Assembly: GCF_001375655.1 (NCBI RefSeq)
Contig: NZ_CTEN01000001.1
Location: forward strand, 1-64,000
Source of the DNA: Streptococcus varani
GTDB lineage: Bacteria; Bacillota; Bacilli; Lactobacillales; Streptococcaceae
Reading direction: 5' to 3'
Length of the DNA: 64,000 nt
Shown here: one piece after another, positions 24,719 to 32,887 of the stretch
How the letters are laid out: every line of letters starts with the position of its first letter
How positions within the stretch are numbered: the stretch's first letter is position 1
Program-made: the position numbers and the translations under genes
Notes under the pieces: generated by a model
Databases searched by the model: none
The model's input: the letters and a program-made list of their open reading frames with translations, nothing else
What the model was told of the DNA's origin: nothing

Positions 24719-25590
24719 TAGAATCCCACTTCCTTAAGCGCATCTGCCAATCGTCCAAAGTCAGCAATGGATAGAGCTTCACCACGAATGGTTGGCTTAA
24801 TTTCTGCTATTTCTAGCGCTTTTTCTAGTTTCTCTTTGGTTTCTTCAGCTTTGCCAAAATGACTGGTCAGATTGTTCCAGAGGGTCTTTCTACGATGGAC
24901 GAAACCTGCTTTTGATACACGGAAGAAAAAATCCTCATCCTGAACTTGAACCAGGGGCTCCTCGCGACGAACCATTTTAAGAATAGCCGAATCCACATTT
25001 GGAGCTGGCACAAAGACCGTTCTCGGCACGATAAAAGCCACTCTGGCTGTCATATAGTATTGAACAGCGATGGATAACGACCCATAAGCCTTGGTATTTG
25101 GCTCCGCCGAAATGCGGTCCGCCACCTCCTTTTGCATCATGACCACAAACTCACTGAAAGGAATCTTGGACTCAATCAGGTGCATGAGAATCGGTGTCGT
25201 GATGTAATATGGGAGGTTAGCTACTACCTTAATCGGTAGGTCTGGGTTGGCAAAATCCTTGATACGGGTCTGTAAATCTGATTTTAAAATATCTTCATTG
25301 ATAACTTGAACATTGCCAACATCACGAAGAGTATCTTCTAAAATAGGTACCAAACGGTCATCGATTTCAAAAGCCATGACCTCGGCAGCATTTTCCGCCA
25401 AGAACTCGGTCAAGGCTCCAATACCAGGACCGATTTCAATAACATTGACATTTTTGTCAATCTCCGCCGTATCCACGATCTTCTGTAAAATATTGGTATC
25501 GGTCAGGAAATTCTGCCCGAAGGATTTTTTAAATGTGAAACCATGTCGCTCCAAAATAGCGCGGGTTACGTTTTTATCTGCAATTCTCAT
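24718..25590 (-). CDS. rsmA: 16S rRNA (adenine1518/1519-N6)-dimethyltransferase
   Basis: 290 aa. [16 protein letters not shown] at the N-terminus, the SAM-binding [15 protein letters not shown] and the catalytic [10 protein letters not shown] are all intact. It dimethylates two adenines in helix 45 of 16S rRNA; loss gives kasugamycin resistance. It belongs to the conserved cluster that continues at rsgA across the sorbitol insertion. Confidence 0.96.
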   Translation of the reverse strand: MRIADKNVTRAILERHGFTFKKSFGQNFLTDTNILQKIVDTAEIDKNVNVIEIGPGIGALTEFLAENAAEVMAFEIDDRLVPILEDTLRDVGNVQVINEDILKSDLQTRIKDFANPDLPIKVVANLPYYITTPILMHLIESKIPFSEFVVMMQKEVADRISAEPNTKAYGSLSIAVQYYMTARVAFIVPRTVFVPAPNVDSAILKMVRREEPLVQVQDEDFFFRVSKAGFVHRRKTLWNNLTSHFGKAEETKEKLEKALEIAEIKPTIRGEALSIADFGRLADALKEVGF

Positions 25591-25606
25591 GTGTGTTCTC
25601 TCGTTC

Positions 25607-25864
25607 TTACTTATAATGGTCCTTGACCGACAGAATATGAATCTTATCTTCTTCTATCATGTAAACCAATCTATTCTCCGCATCAATTCGCCGTGACCAG
25701 GCACCTTGGTATTCATACTTCAAGGGTTCTGGCTTTGCAATCCCTTCAAAGGGATGTCGCTGGATATCTTTGATAATCTTATTAATCCGCTTTAATGTTT
25801 TTTTATCTTGACCTTGCCAATAGAGGTAATCTTCCCATGCTTCAGATGTAAAGTAAATCTCCAT
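25607..25864 (-). CDS. yoeB: YoeB-family toxin (ribosome-dependent mRNA endonuclease)
   Basis: 85 aa, normal YoeB length. The catalytic residues known for E. coli YoeB are in the same positions: Glu46 (KPEPL), Arg65 (ENRLVY), His83 and Tyr84 (KDHYK). It cleaves mRNA in the ribosomal A site when free of its antitoxin. It lies 3 bp downstream of the antitoxin gene, inside the conserved rsmA-rnmV neighbourhood. Confidence 0.93.
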   Translation of the reverse strand: MEIYFTSEAWEDYLYWQGQDKKTLKRINKIIKDIQRHPFEGIAKPEPLKYEYQGAWSRRIDAENRLVYMIEEDKIHILSVKDHYK

Positions 25865-25867
25865 GGT

Positions 25868-26125
25868 TTATTCCTCAATTAAGGTGTGCAATAGAGTTTG
25901 TCCTGCTTTTACCTGATCTATCCCTCGCGTAATCTTCTCGGATAGATATGGATTTTTGGCAATAGATAAGGTTTCTTGGATACTATTCCATTCACTTTTC
26001 GAGATGACGACGATATCTTCTTCTGGATTTTTATTGACAACAACTAAAGGCTCAAATTCATCATTGACCTTTTTCATATAATCCTTCAAATGGTTACGAA
26101 AATGAGAATAAGCAATGGCTTCCAT
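25868..26125 (-). CDS. yefM: YefM-family antitoxin (Phd/YefM)
   Basis: 85 aa. The N-terminal DNA-binding part (MEAIAYSHFRNHLKDYMKKVND, then PLVVVNKNPEEDIVVISKSEWNS) is typical of YefM, and the C-terminus would wrap YoeB. It has ribosome site AGGAGGT and a candidate promoter TTGACT-17-TAATCT just upstream. It is expected to autorepress the pair. Confidence 0.92.
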   Translation of the reverse strand: MEAIAYSHFRNHLKDYMKKVNDEFEPLVVVNKNPEEDIVVISKSEWNSIQETLSIAKNPYLSEKITRGIDQVKAGQTLLHTLIEE

Positions 26126-26166
26126 AGTCTACCTCCTAGATTAAACTTTACCTTTAGTATAGTCAA

Positions 26167-26208
26167 AAAAAACAGAGTTGTCAAAGTTTTTGTACAACTC
26201 TGTTTTTT
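26167..26208 (-). terminator. Terminator separating tatD-rnmV operon from yefM-yoeB
   Basis: A 15-bp perfect stem (AAAAAACAGAGTTGT / ACAACTCTGTTTTTT) with a 12-nt loop and T-run. It insulates the toxin-antitoxin pair from the upstream operon. Confidence 0.85.
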
Positions 26209-26223
26209 AATATTTCTGACAAG

Positions 26224-26592
26224 CTAAATCACCGCTCCCAATAAATCCATAACCGTCGCCAACTCTTGATTAACCTCTTTAGGTCCAAGAATTTTGTATT
26301 CATCACACCAGAAATAGACTATTTCTAACTCTTTACCTGTCCACTCTCTTACATCAATAGCGATATAAGAAAAAGGAGCGAACTCTGGTGTTTGCACGAA
26401 TATCTGAACGGTCAATTGTTGATAAACAATCCTAGTATATAAGTAAAACTCTCCAGAATCACCTTTACTTTCTTTCTGAAAAAATTCTGAGCAAAATTCT
26501 TCAAAAAAACTAAGATTCTGCTGGTACCAGTTCTTAACAAGATAGCTGATTATCTGAAACTGTTGCAATTCCTGCTCACGGTTCTCTTCCAT
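26224..26592 (-). CDS. Hypothetical cytoplasmic protein
   Basis: 122 aa, not recognised. It is acidic, with aromatic-rich stretches (NWYQQNLSFFEEFCSEFF; IVYFWCDEYKILG) and no membrane segment. It starts with GGAGGGGT directly before the ATG and overlaps the end of rnmV by 17 bp, so it is translated as part of the tatD-rnmV operon. No function can be assigned. Confidence 0.65.
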   Translation of the reverse strand: MEENREQELQQFQIISYLVKNWYQQNLSFFEEFCSEFFQKESKGDSGEFYLYTRIVYQQLTVQIFVQTPEFAPFSYIAIDVREWTGKELEIVYFWCDEYKILGPKEVNQELATVMDLLGAVI

Positions 26593-27172
26593 ACCCCTCC
26601 ATCACTTCCTCGACTTCTTCTAGGCTAATTCCAAATAATTCCAAGCGTTTGAGGAGTTGTTTGCCATTGCTGTAGCCGATGCGCAAGCCTTGCCCCAGAT
26701 ATTCTCTGCGGCGACGGCTGTCCGTTCCCATAAGTAGGCCCAAGCGCATGAGATCAGACTTGCTAATGTCGAAGTTATTCTCATCATCGTAATGACCAAG
26801 GACGCCAGATAAAGCTTTTTGTAGGTCTTCAAAGTTGGCATGCTCGATTCCCAATGAGCGCCCCTTGCTCTTTGAGCCAGGACGAGCTTCATCACGATTA
26901 AGGAAGGCATGTTTAGCAGTCGGTATCGCTTGCATGATCATTTTGCGAATACGTTCACCATTGTAGTCTGGATCAGTAAAGACGATAATCCCACGGAGTT
27001 CGTGGAGCTTAGCAATACGTTCTAGATCATCCTCATTAATGGCTGAGCCTCTAGTCTCATAAGTGTCCACCTCATAAAAACGCCGTAAATTAGCTGTATC
27101 ATCCTTGCCCTCGACAACAAGGACCTCTTGAATCTTGATTTTATCAGTCAAGTTTAAATAACCTCTTCGCAT
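26576..27172 (-). CDS. rnmV: Ribonuclease M5 (5S rRNA maturation)
   Basis: 198 aa. The N-terminal Toprim domain has VVEGKDDTANLRRF (catalytic Glu) and FTDPDYNGERIRK (DxD-like metal site), with a C-terminal RNase M5 region. It trims 5S rRNA precursors. It overlaps the end of tatD by 29 bp. tatD-rnmV-rsmA is a widely conserved Firmicute order. Confidence 0.95.
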   Translation of the reverse strand: MRRGYLNLTDKIKIQEVLVVEGKDDTANLRRFYEVDTYETRGSAINEDDLERIAKLHELRGIIVFTDPDYNGERIRKMIMQAIPTAKHAFLNRDEARPGSKSKGRSLGIEHANFEDLQKALSGVLGHYDDENNFDISKSDLMRLGLLMGTDSRRRREYLGQGLRIGYSNGKQLLKRLELFGISLEEVEEVMEGYGREP

Positions 27173-27932
27173 TCTCTGTGGTCGCTTGCGCTACCTCTTC
27201 TGCAGTCAAACCCCTAATTTCTGCCATCTTATCGACCACGTAGCGGGTATAGGCTGTGCGGTTTTCCCGTCCACGTTTGGGAACTGGAGCTAAGTAAGGT
27301 GCATCTGTTTCTACTAAGATTTTGTTCAAGGGGAGCTGTTTAGCTGCTTCTTGCAGGTCTATTGATTTCTTGAAGGTTAACACACCTGAGAAGGAAATCA
27401 TCATACCCAGATCAACAAAAGCCTGCGCTTCTTCTAAAGTCCCAGAGAAAGAATGCATAATGCCACCGCGAGGACCAACGCCAGCCTCCTTGATGACCGC
27501 ATAGGTATCTTGCAAGGCATCACGAGTGTGGACAACGAAGGGCAAGTTATAGTCCTTTGAAAGCTGAATCTGCCGCTTGAATACCTCAATCTGAACTTCC
27601 TTAGGATCTTCCATCCAGTAGTAGTCCAAGCCAATCTCTCCCAATGCAATTACCTTGCGGTTCTTGAGATGACTGATAAGATAGTTTTCTGCCTGCTCAT
27701 CAAAGGAACCTGCTTCGGTTGGATGCCAACCGATGGTAGCATAGATTTCAGAATGTTGACTTGCCAATTCAAGAGCCTTTTCAATAGTTGGACGATCAAA
27801 ACCGACCACATTGTGAATGGTTACTCCCATTTCTTTGGCCAAGGCCAATTCTTCTTCCACACGGCTCTCAAAGGCTTCTACATTGAGGTGGGTATGGGTA
27901 TCGAAAATTGCTAGTTTTGCTTCATTTATCAT
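27144..27932 (-). CDS. tatD: TatD-family metal-dependent DNase
   Basis: 262 aa from the ATG at 27932. It is a TIM-barrel amidohydrolase fold with FDTHTHLNVEAF at the N-terminus, GEIGLDYYW, VVHTRDA, MHSFSGT and LVETDAPYLAP carrying the metal ligands. An extended -10 element lies only 6 bp before this ATG and there is no ribosome site, so the message may be leaderless. An alternative start six codons upstream lies inside the promoter and is unlikely. Confidence 0.93.
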   Translation of the reverse strand: MINEAKLAIFDTHTHLNVEAFESRVEEELALAKEMGVTIHNVVGFDRPTIEKALELASQHSEIYATIGWHPTEAGSFDEQAENYLISHLKNRKVIALGEIGLDYYWMEDPKEVQIEVFKRQIQLSKDYNLPFVVHTRDALQDTYAVIKEAGVGPRGGIMHSFSGTLEEAQAFVDLGMMISFSGVLTFKKSIDLQEAAKQLPLNKILVETDAPYLAPVPKRGRENRTAYTRYVVDKMAEIRGLTAEEVAQATTENAKRLFKLD

Positions 27933-27938
27933 GTTCTC

Positions 27939-27947
27939 ATTATACCA
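27939..27947 (-). promoter_or_regulatory. Extended -10 promoter abutting the tatD start codon
   Basis: On the minus strand TGG-TATAAT occupies 27947-27939 and the ATG begins at 27932. With usual initiation 6-8 bp after the -10, transcription would start at or next to the ATG. Confidence 0.6.
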
Positions 27948-27989
27948 CAAAAAAAGGTTGGAATTGACTTCCCCAACCTTTAAAGATGC

Positions 27990-28190
27990 TTATTTACTAA
28001 GGAGTGAGCTTATCATCTCTTGATGATAATAAGCTAGATAGACGACAAGCAGAATGACAAATAGGACAAGGAGAAACCTGATGACGCTTCTGACAAGCTT
28101 GAGGACAATAAAGACAAGTATCGAAAAAATCAACCAAATCCAGGCTCTATTGTTCACAAAGGACGGAACTGCAAGCAGATTTCCCCTCAT
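27990..28190 (-). CDS. Small membrane protein
   Basis: 66 aa from the ATG at 28190, which has ribosome site GAGGAAG; an in-frame start 25 codons earlier has no such site. Two hydrophobic stretches (AWIWLIFSILVFIVLKLV and IRFLLVLFVILLVVYLAYY) are separated by R-S-V-I-R, making a likely two-helix hairpin. Not recognised. It lies between tatD and the metalloprotease gene on the same strand. Confidence 0.6.
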   Translation of the reverse strand: MRGNLLAVPSFVNNRAWIWLIFSILVFIVLKLVRSVIRFLLVLFVILLVVYLAYYHQEMISSLLSK

Positions 28191-28278
28191 AGGACTTCCT
28201 CTATTAAAGAGAAAAAGTCCAGTTATCAGGGGATGGTACTTGATGAGACTGGAAAATGTTCTCAACTATCGGATACTC

Positions 28279-29004
28279 TCATTCTGGATATAAATCCCTG
28301 ACTGCCTGGATATCCCTTTCTTGAATACCGTGATAGGAACCAGCAGACTGCATGACCGAATCATGGTCATCATCATGATCTAAGCCAATGGTATGCCCTA
28401 ACTCATGCTCAGCCGTATGAACAATCCTATCAAAGGTATAGCCATAACGGTCATTTTTCAGATAGAAGGCATTTAAATAAACCCTAGCACTGACCAGTTG
28501 ATTGGTGGGGGCATTGGTCTTGATCTCTGCCAAACCGGCAGCTTGTGACTGTTCATCAGAATAATCCCTAGCAAGAATATTCGCCTGACTAACATCTTCC
28601 GTCAGGACGAAGGTAAAGGCAGTTGTCGCATTCCAGTTGGCAACAGCTGTCTCATAAGCTGAGCGAAATTCGGAATCTGTACTTTCTATATAAACCGTTG
28701 CGCTATTGCTGGCCCAGCGGGCTCCAGAATAGGAAGCATAATCATCCGTTTGTAGGCTCTCTAAGCTATTCAATAGGTCTCTGGTCAAGTTGCCTTGATT
28801 GTTGGCAAAGTAGACCATCGCATTGTCAAAAATAACCGAAAGGTTCCGAGCGACTTGAGAGGTCCCATTATTAGCATAAATATAGAGTCCGACCATCACC
28901 ACGGCAAAAACAAAGACTGTCTTAACGAAACTCCAGACTAAGGAGATGGTAAATCGGATAAGCCTTTTAGGAATCGATAGTAAGAATTGAACTAGTTTTT
29001 TCAC
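28279..29004 (-). CDS. Membrane-anchored matrixin-type zinc metalloprotease (M10)
   Basis: 241 aa with a GTG start (ribosome site GAGGT). One N-terminal membrane helix (residues about 15-45) anchors an extracellular domain. The zinc motif HELGHTIGLDH fits HExxHxxGxxH, followed by the Met-turn SVMQ, which defines the metzincin/matrixin group. It probably cleaves proteins at the cell surface. Such proteins are widespread but little studied in streptococci. A candidate promoter precedes it (29047-29076). Confidence 0.85.
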   Translation of the reverse strand: MKKLVQFLLSIPKRLIRFTISLVWSFVKTVFVFAVVMVGLYIYANNGTSQVARNLSVIFDNAMVYFANNQGNLTRDLLNSLESLQTDDYASYSGARWASNSATVYIESTDSEFRSAYETAVANWNATTAFTFVLTEDVSQANILARDYSDEQSQAAGLAEIKTNAPTNQLVSARVYLNAFYLKNDRYGYTFDRIVHTAEHELGHTIGLDHDDDHDSVMQSAGSYHGIQERDIQAVRDLYPE

Positions 29005-29046
29005 ACTTTACCTCATTTAGGAATCATAGAGTCGAAATTTCTATCC

Positions 29047-29076
29047 AGTATAGCAAAGGCAATCTCCAAAAAGCAA
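29047..29076 (-). promoter_or_regulatory. Candidate promoter of the M10 protease; notes on gap 29005-29320
   Basis: -35 TTGCTT (29071-29076), 18-bp spacer, -10 TATACT (29047-29052). A 13-bp perfect palindrome GTCTGTTACAGAC (29087-29099) lies 10 bp upstream and its half CTGTTACA recurs at 29142-29149, so it may be an operator. I see nothing else coherent in the remainder of this gap. Confidence 0.45.
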
Positions 29077-29320
29077 CCAAAAGGCTGTCTGTTACAGACT
29101 TGTAAAGCTAGGATAATCTATCTGCTTTTTTACTACTCGTTCTGTTACAATCATTCCAGATCTTCTCAAGTCTTGCGACGAGAAAAGAAGGAGAAAAAAA
29201 CTTCAGAGTATAGTAAAAGGCATAGGATTCCGTTCTCAAAACGTTCAATCTATACCTTCTTACATATTCACTTTTTCAAAAGAAAAACGGAGTTTTGAGT
29301 TTTGTCCAGACTCTCTATCT

Positions 29321-29812
29321 TTATTTCAAGTCTTCAAACTTACCGTCTTTGACTTCTTTCATCCCGAGTTTTTCAAAGTTTTCTTTTGTCAACTTGTAAC
29401 TGAGATACTCTGCCTTCTTCCCATTAGCTGTCTGCAGCGGCATCAACTTACCTAATTCGTCAAAATCAACTTCGACAAGATCAATGCTTGTTGTTTCAAT
29501 CAGTCGGTCTTCCTTGTACTCAACATCATGCGTGATGCCTTTGATGCCATTCCATTGATTACCACCTTGTTCTGCTATAAACTGCTTACCATCTTCTTTT
29601 GAATTTCCACCAAAAGCAGTATAAAGAACTGTGCTCGTCGTTTTCAGCAAGGTCATCTTATCGCCCTGATATTCGATATGGTTGCGGATATCACTTTGTC
29701 CCGGTGTAAACAGTTGAAACTCAACCGATTCTGATTTTGCTGTTCCACAAGCAACCAAGACCACTGCTCCGAGCAAGGCGAGTACGCCTGAGATAACTTT
29801 TTTCAGTTTCAT
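29321..29812 (-). CDS. DUF1307-type lipoprotein
   Basis: 163 aa. The signal peptide MKLKKVISGVLALLGAVVLVAC ends in a lipobox (LVAC), so Cys22 would be lipidated. The mature part begins GTAKSESVEF and matches the YehR/DUF1307 lipoprotein pattern. Its function is unknown. It has ribosome site AAAGGAG before the ATG. Confidence 0.8.
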   Translation of the reverse strand: MKLKKVISGVLALLGAVVLVACGTAKSESVEFQLFTPGQSDIRNHIEYQGDKMTLLKTTSTVLYTAFGGNSKEDGKQFIAEQGGNQWNGIKGITHDVEYKEDRLIETTSIDLVEVDFDELGKLMPLQTANGKKAEYLSYKLTKENFEKLGMKEVKDGKFEDLK

Positions 29813-29901
29813 AATCTTACTCCTTTTTGTTATTTTTCCTTAGTCTACTCCTTTTTCATCCTTTATACAAGTAAAAACCTTTTGTTCGGAAGGAAAAGAA
29901 A

Positions 29902-29923
29902 AAAGCTAGCCTTGGCTAACTTT
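29902..29923. repeat. 22-bp flanking repeat (left), a duplicated terminator hairpin
   Basis: AAAGCTAGCC-TT-GGCTAACTTT is self-complementary (one mismatch) and identical to 30988-31009. On the minus strand it is followed by TTTTTTC, so it was the terminator of the deoxynucleoside kinase gene before the IS split it off. Confidence 0.8.
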
Positions 29924-30987
29924 CAGACTGAAGACAAAGTCCTCGGAATTAGGTTTCTAAGGGCTTTTCTTTGTGAATAGGAGTATAATTACAGTATCTA
30001 GTATGAGGAGGTTTGGCTATGCTTCATAAGGAAAAACCAGATTACAACCGCAATCAATATGGTTTCTATACACTGATGACCTTGTTCCAATTGATCATTT
30101 CCTTCGTCAAGTTGATGAGGTGATTGATTTTAACTTCATTTATGAGTTGGTAGAGGACACCTACTCAACCACAGACCCAGAGAGCGGTTGGTTTCATAAG
30201 GGCGAACATAAGGAAGTATTTGCCTATTCTGCTCAGGTAGCTTGTGATAAGCACGGTTGGGCACTGGCTTATACAGTTGAGGCAGGCAATATTCATGATA
30301 GCCAAGCTTTCCCTACTCTATTTTCTAAAATTGAACCCTTTCAACCACACTACCTGATTGCGGATGCCGGCTATAAAACACCAAGTATTGCCAAGTTTCT
30401 TCTAGACCAAAATATTACTCCTGTTTTTCCATACACTAGACCTAGAGGAAAGAAAGGGAAACTACGACCAAAAGATTTTATCTACGATGAGTATTTCGAC
30501 TGTTACCTTTGTCCAGAAAATCAAGAACTAACCTATCGAACAACAACCCGTGAGGGCTATCGTGAATACAAGAGTGATCCTAAAATTTGTGCACAATGTC
30601 CTTTACTATCTGTCTGTACAGAAAGCAGAAACCATCAGAAGGTTGTGACGCGTCATATATGGAAAGAGGCCCTTGAGATTTGTGAAGATATCCGACATCA
30701 AAAAGGAATGAAGGAGCTTTATCAGAAGCGTAAGGAAACCATTGAACGGCTCTTTGGAACAGCCAAAGAGTACCATAATTTGCGCTATACAAGAGAAAGA
30801 GGAAAGTCCAAAATGGAAGACAAGGTTGGACTGACTTTGGCATGTCTCAATATCAAAAAACTGGTGAAAATGATGGCTGGGAAGCCTTTTTATTTTGTCC
30901 AAATCTGTCAATTTTCACTACATTTCGCATCATTATTCCGAAAATGTAAAAAAGACAAACCTCCAAATGAAGTTTGTCTTCAATCTG
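29924..30987 (+). mobile_element. Degenerate IS1182-family insertion element
   Basis: 1064 bp between two identical 22-bp repeats. The ends are inverted repeats: CAGACTGAAGACAAA on the left and CAGATTGAAGACAAA on the right (14/15). The transposase inside is frameshifted and internally deleted. The element sits in the terminator hairpin downstream of the kinase gene and duplicated it. Confidence 0.85.
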
Positions 30988-30995
30988 AAAGCTAG
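30019..30995 (+). pseudogene. IS1182-family transposase, frameshifted and internally deleted
   Basis: The start MLHKEKPDYNRNQYGFYTL is followed by a one-base loss near 30075 (CTGATGAC where CTGGATGAC would keep DDLVPIDHFLRQVDE in frame). The frame continues as VIDFNFIYELVEDTYS and then jumps to TTDPESGWFHKGEHKEV, skipping a large part of the usual N-terminal half. Later parts (ADAGYKTPSIAKFLL, ETIERLFGTAKEYHNLRYTRERG) are intact. The stop codon lies in the right flanking repeat, outside the element. Confidence 0.85.
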
Positions 30996-31009
30996 CCTTG
31001 GCTAACTTT
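30988..31009. repeat. 22-bp flanking repeat (right), beside the kinase gene
   Basis: Identical to 29902-29923. This copy directly follows the kinase stop but has lost most of its T-run because the IS begins right after it. Confidence 0.8.
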
Positions 31010-31013
31010 ATGG

Positions 31014-31649
31014 TCATTTCAGTCCCAGTTTTTTCATTTCTAACTCGATCAGGCTGTAGGCTTTTTGCCAATCTCTCTCCTGCGAAATATCCAAATCATC
31101 CGTTGAAATCTTCATCTTGGGACCGTAGTTGTAGTCTTCATACCACTGAGCATAGTGCTTGTGGAGCAGCTGATAGTAAGCCAAGAGTTCTGGATTATCT
31201 TGCACCTGTTCGTAGCTACGTCCGCGTTTTTGAATATTGTCGATAATCGTCTCAAAACTAGCATCCAGATAAATCAATAAATCCGGTGCTTTCTTGGGGA
31301 GAGCCTCAATCTCTTCCATCATATTGTCCAAGAGCTCCAAATAGATGGCATATTCTTCCTGACTGATGCTGCCTTGCAACATATTGATATAGGTGAAGAG
31401 AGCGTCCTCGTAGATGGAACGATCGAGGATATTGTTGTCCGATAAATAAGCCTCTTTGATGGACTTAAAGCGTTTGTTTAAAAAATAAATTTGCAAGACA
31501 AAACCATAACGATCCGGATCTTCATAATATTTATCTAGAATAGGGTTATCATCAACAGGTTCAAAAAAGGCTTGCGTCCCTAATTCTTGCGCCAACCGAT
31601 TGGTATAAGTGGTCTTTCCTACCCCAATCATCCCTGCTAAAATAATCAC
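31014..31649 (-). CDS. Deoxynucleoside (deoxyadenosine-type) kinase
   Basis: 211 aa from the GTG at 31649. GGAGG lies 11 bp upstream; an earlier TTG overlaps that ribosome site and is unlikely. It has P-loop GMIGVGKTTYTNRLA, the substrate region FEPVDDNPILDKYYED, the DRSIYEDALF motif and the lid KRGRSYEQ. It phosphorylates deoxynucleosides for salvage; specificity (dA versus dG/dC) is not decided by sequence. Its terminator is the hairpin duplicated by the IS. Confidence 0.88.
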   Translation of the reverse strand: MIILAGMIGVGKTTYTNRLAQELGTQAFFEPVDDNPILDKYYEDPDRYGFVLQIYFLNKRFKSIKEAYLSDNNILDRSIYEDALFTYINMLQGSISQEEYAIYLELLDNMMEEIEALPKKAPDLLIYLDASFETIIDNIQKRGRSYEQVQDNPELLAYYQLLHKHYAQWYEDYNYGPKMKISTDDLDISQERDWQKAYSLIELEMKKLGLK

Positions 31650-31766
31650 TATTTCAATTACCTCCAAGTCATCAGCCTAGCCCATTCACTAGAATTTTTA
31701 AAAAATGATATTCTTCTTCAAAAAAAAGCAACAGACTCGAGTTTCCGTTGACTTCTTCTTCTTTTA

Positions 31767-31904
31767 TTAAGCTACCGCAAGCACTTTGCGTCCTTTACGA
31801 CGACGAGATGCTAAGACACGGCGACCATTTTTAGTGGCCATACGGTTACGGAAACCGTGTTTACGTGCGCGACGGATTTTACTTGGTTGAAAAGTACGTT
31901 TCAC
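31767..31904 (-). CDS. rpmH: 50S ribosomal protein L34
   Basis: 45 aa, GTG start at 31904 with ribosome site [27 protein letters not shown] and the basic tail are diagnostic. It lies near khpB-yidC-rnpA as in many Firmicutes, but an ABC-LytTR operon is inserted between. A terminator-like hairpin follows at about 31729-31750. Confidence 0.96.
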   Translation of the reverse strand: MKRTFQPSKIRRARKHGFRNRMATKNGRRVLASRRRKGRKVLAVA

Positions 31905-31989
31905 AATGAATACCTCCTAATAGATTTTCGTATTCGTTTAGCCGGCTAGTTTGATCAGTTACTAAACATACCCAACTATTTTATAACAA

Positions 31990-32406
31990 CTAATGCCCCT
32001 TGTCAAGAGATTCTTTTCGCTCTCGTAATTTTTCATTGATTTTAGCAACTTTTTGCTGGGTTAAATAGACCACCACAAGCCAAACCAAGAGATAAATCAC
32101 TATAAATTGGAGGAGGCTATACAGTGAGAAGAGGTGAACTTCCGTATCTACTTGCCAGTTTAGAAAAAGAAACAAGCTATAGATAAGAAGAAAGTGGAGG
32201 AATAATCTCCATGAAAAAGCTGGTTTTTCCAGCTCAAAAATTAGGCTAACGAGACCCATACACCCACTGACAAGAACAACTGTTACAATATGTCCCACCG
32301 TCTGTGTGACCGCACCATTCGCCAACAGAGTCAAACTATAGATAATACCGCCAAAGCCAATCCCAATTAGAAAATAAAGGATGACTGTCTTCAAATTAAT
32401 ATTCAT
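31990..32406 (-). CDS. DUF3021 membrane protein, partner of LytTR regulator
   Basis: 138 aa with four hydrophobic helices (from ILYFLIGIGFGGIIYSLTLL to LLQFIVIYLLVWLVVVYL) and a charged C-terminal tail. DUF3021 proteins are commonly encoded just after LytTR-domain regulators. In streptococcal LytTR regulatory systems (for example HdrRM and BrsRM of S. mutans) the membrane partner inhibits the regulator. It starts 7 bp after the LytTR stop and is the last gene of the operon. Confidence 0.85.
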   Translation of the reverse strand: MNINLKTVILYFLIGIGFGGIIYSLTLLANGAVTQTVGHIVTVVLVSGCMGLVSLIFELEKPAFSWRLFLHFLLIYSLFLFLNWQVDTEVHLFSLYSLLQFIVIYLLVWLVVVYLTQQKVAKINEKLRERKESLDKGH

Positions 32407-32413
32407 ATTGCCC

Positions 32414-32872
32414 TCACAGCCCCAATCGTTTTTCTAAGTTTTTCAGATAGCGCCTGCTAACATCAACCTTGCGTTTCCCAGTTAAAATAGCCAGCATATT
32501 ACCAGAAAAACTAGCTTCCAGAGCTTCCAAATGGTTGATATTGATAACTCCATGCTTTGAAACTTGGATAAAATCTGGATTGTTGAGCCGCTCTTGAAAT
32601 TTATAGAGTCGCTCAGTGGTCACTTGTCGCCCTTTTAAGGTATCCAGAATCAAACGAGTCCCCTCCACATCTAGTGACACCAATTCTTTGACCTTAAGCA
32701 TCTCTATGCGATCAAGCGTTTTAATGGGCAGAATCCTAGGAGCTTCTTCCTCATAAAGACGGATATAATCCATTAACTGCTTCACTCTGGGCGTTAAATC
32801 TTGACTACTGATCAAGACATCAATCTGATTGATTTCTAGATTTTTTTCCTCTTGAAAACGAATATCCACCAT
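32414..32872 (-). CDS. LytTR-domain DNA-binding regulator (first system)
   Basis: 152 aa with no receiver domain: an N-terminal part of about 50 residues and a LytTR domain (residues about 55-150: RIEMLKVKELVSLDVEG, ERLNNPDFIQVSKHGVININHLEAL, RRYLKNLEKRLGL). LytTR domains bind pairs of short direct repeats. It is followed by its DUF3021 partner and preceded by an ABC permease and ATPase in one operon. Repeats at 34672-34698 are its likely target. Confidence 0.88.
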   Translation of the reverse strand: MVDIRFQEEKNLEINQIDVLISSQDLTPRVKQLMDYIRLYEEEAPRILPIKTLDRIEMLKVKELVSLDVEGTRLILDTLKGRQVTTERLYKFQERLNNPDFIQVSKHGVININHLEALEASFSGNMLAILTGKRKVDVSRRYLKNLEKRLGL

Positions 32873-32887
32873 TCTCTCTCCCTTTGT

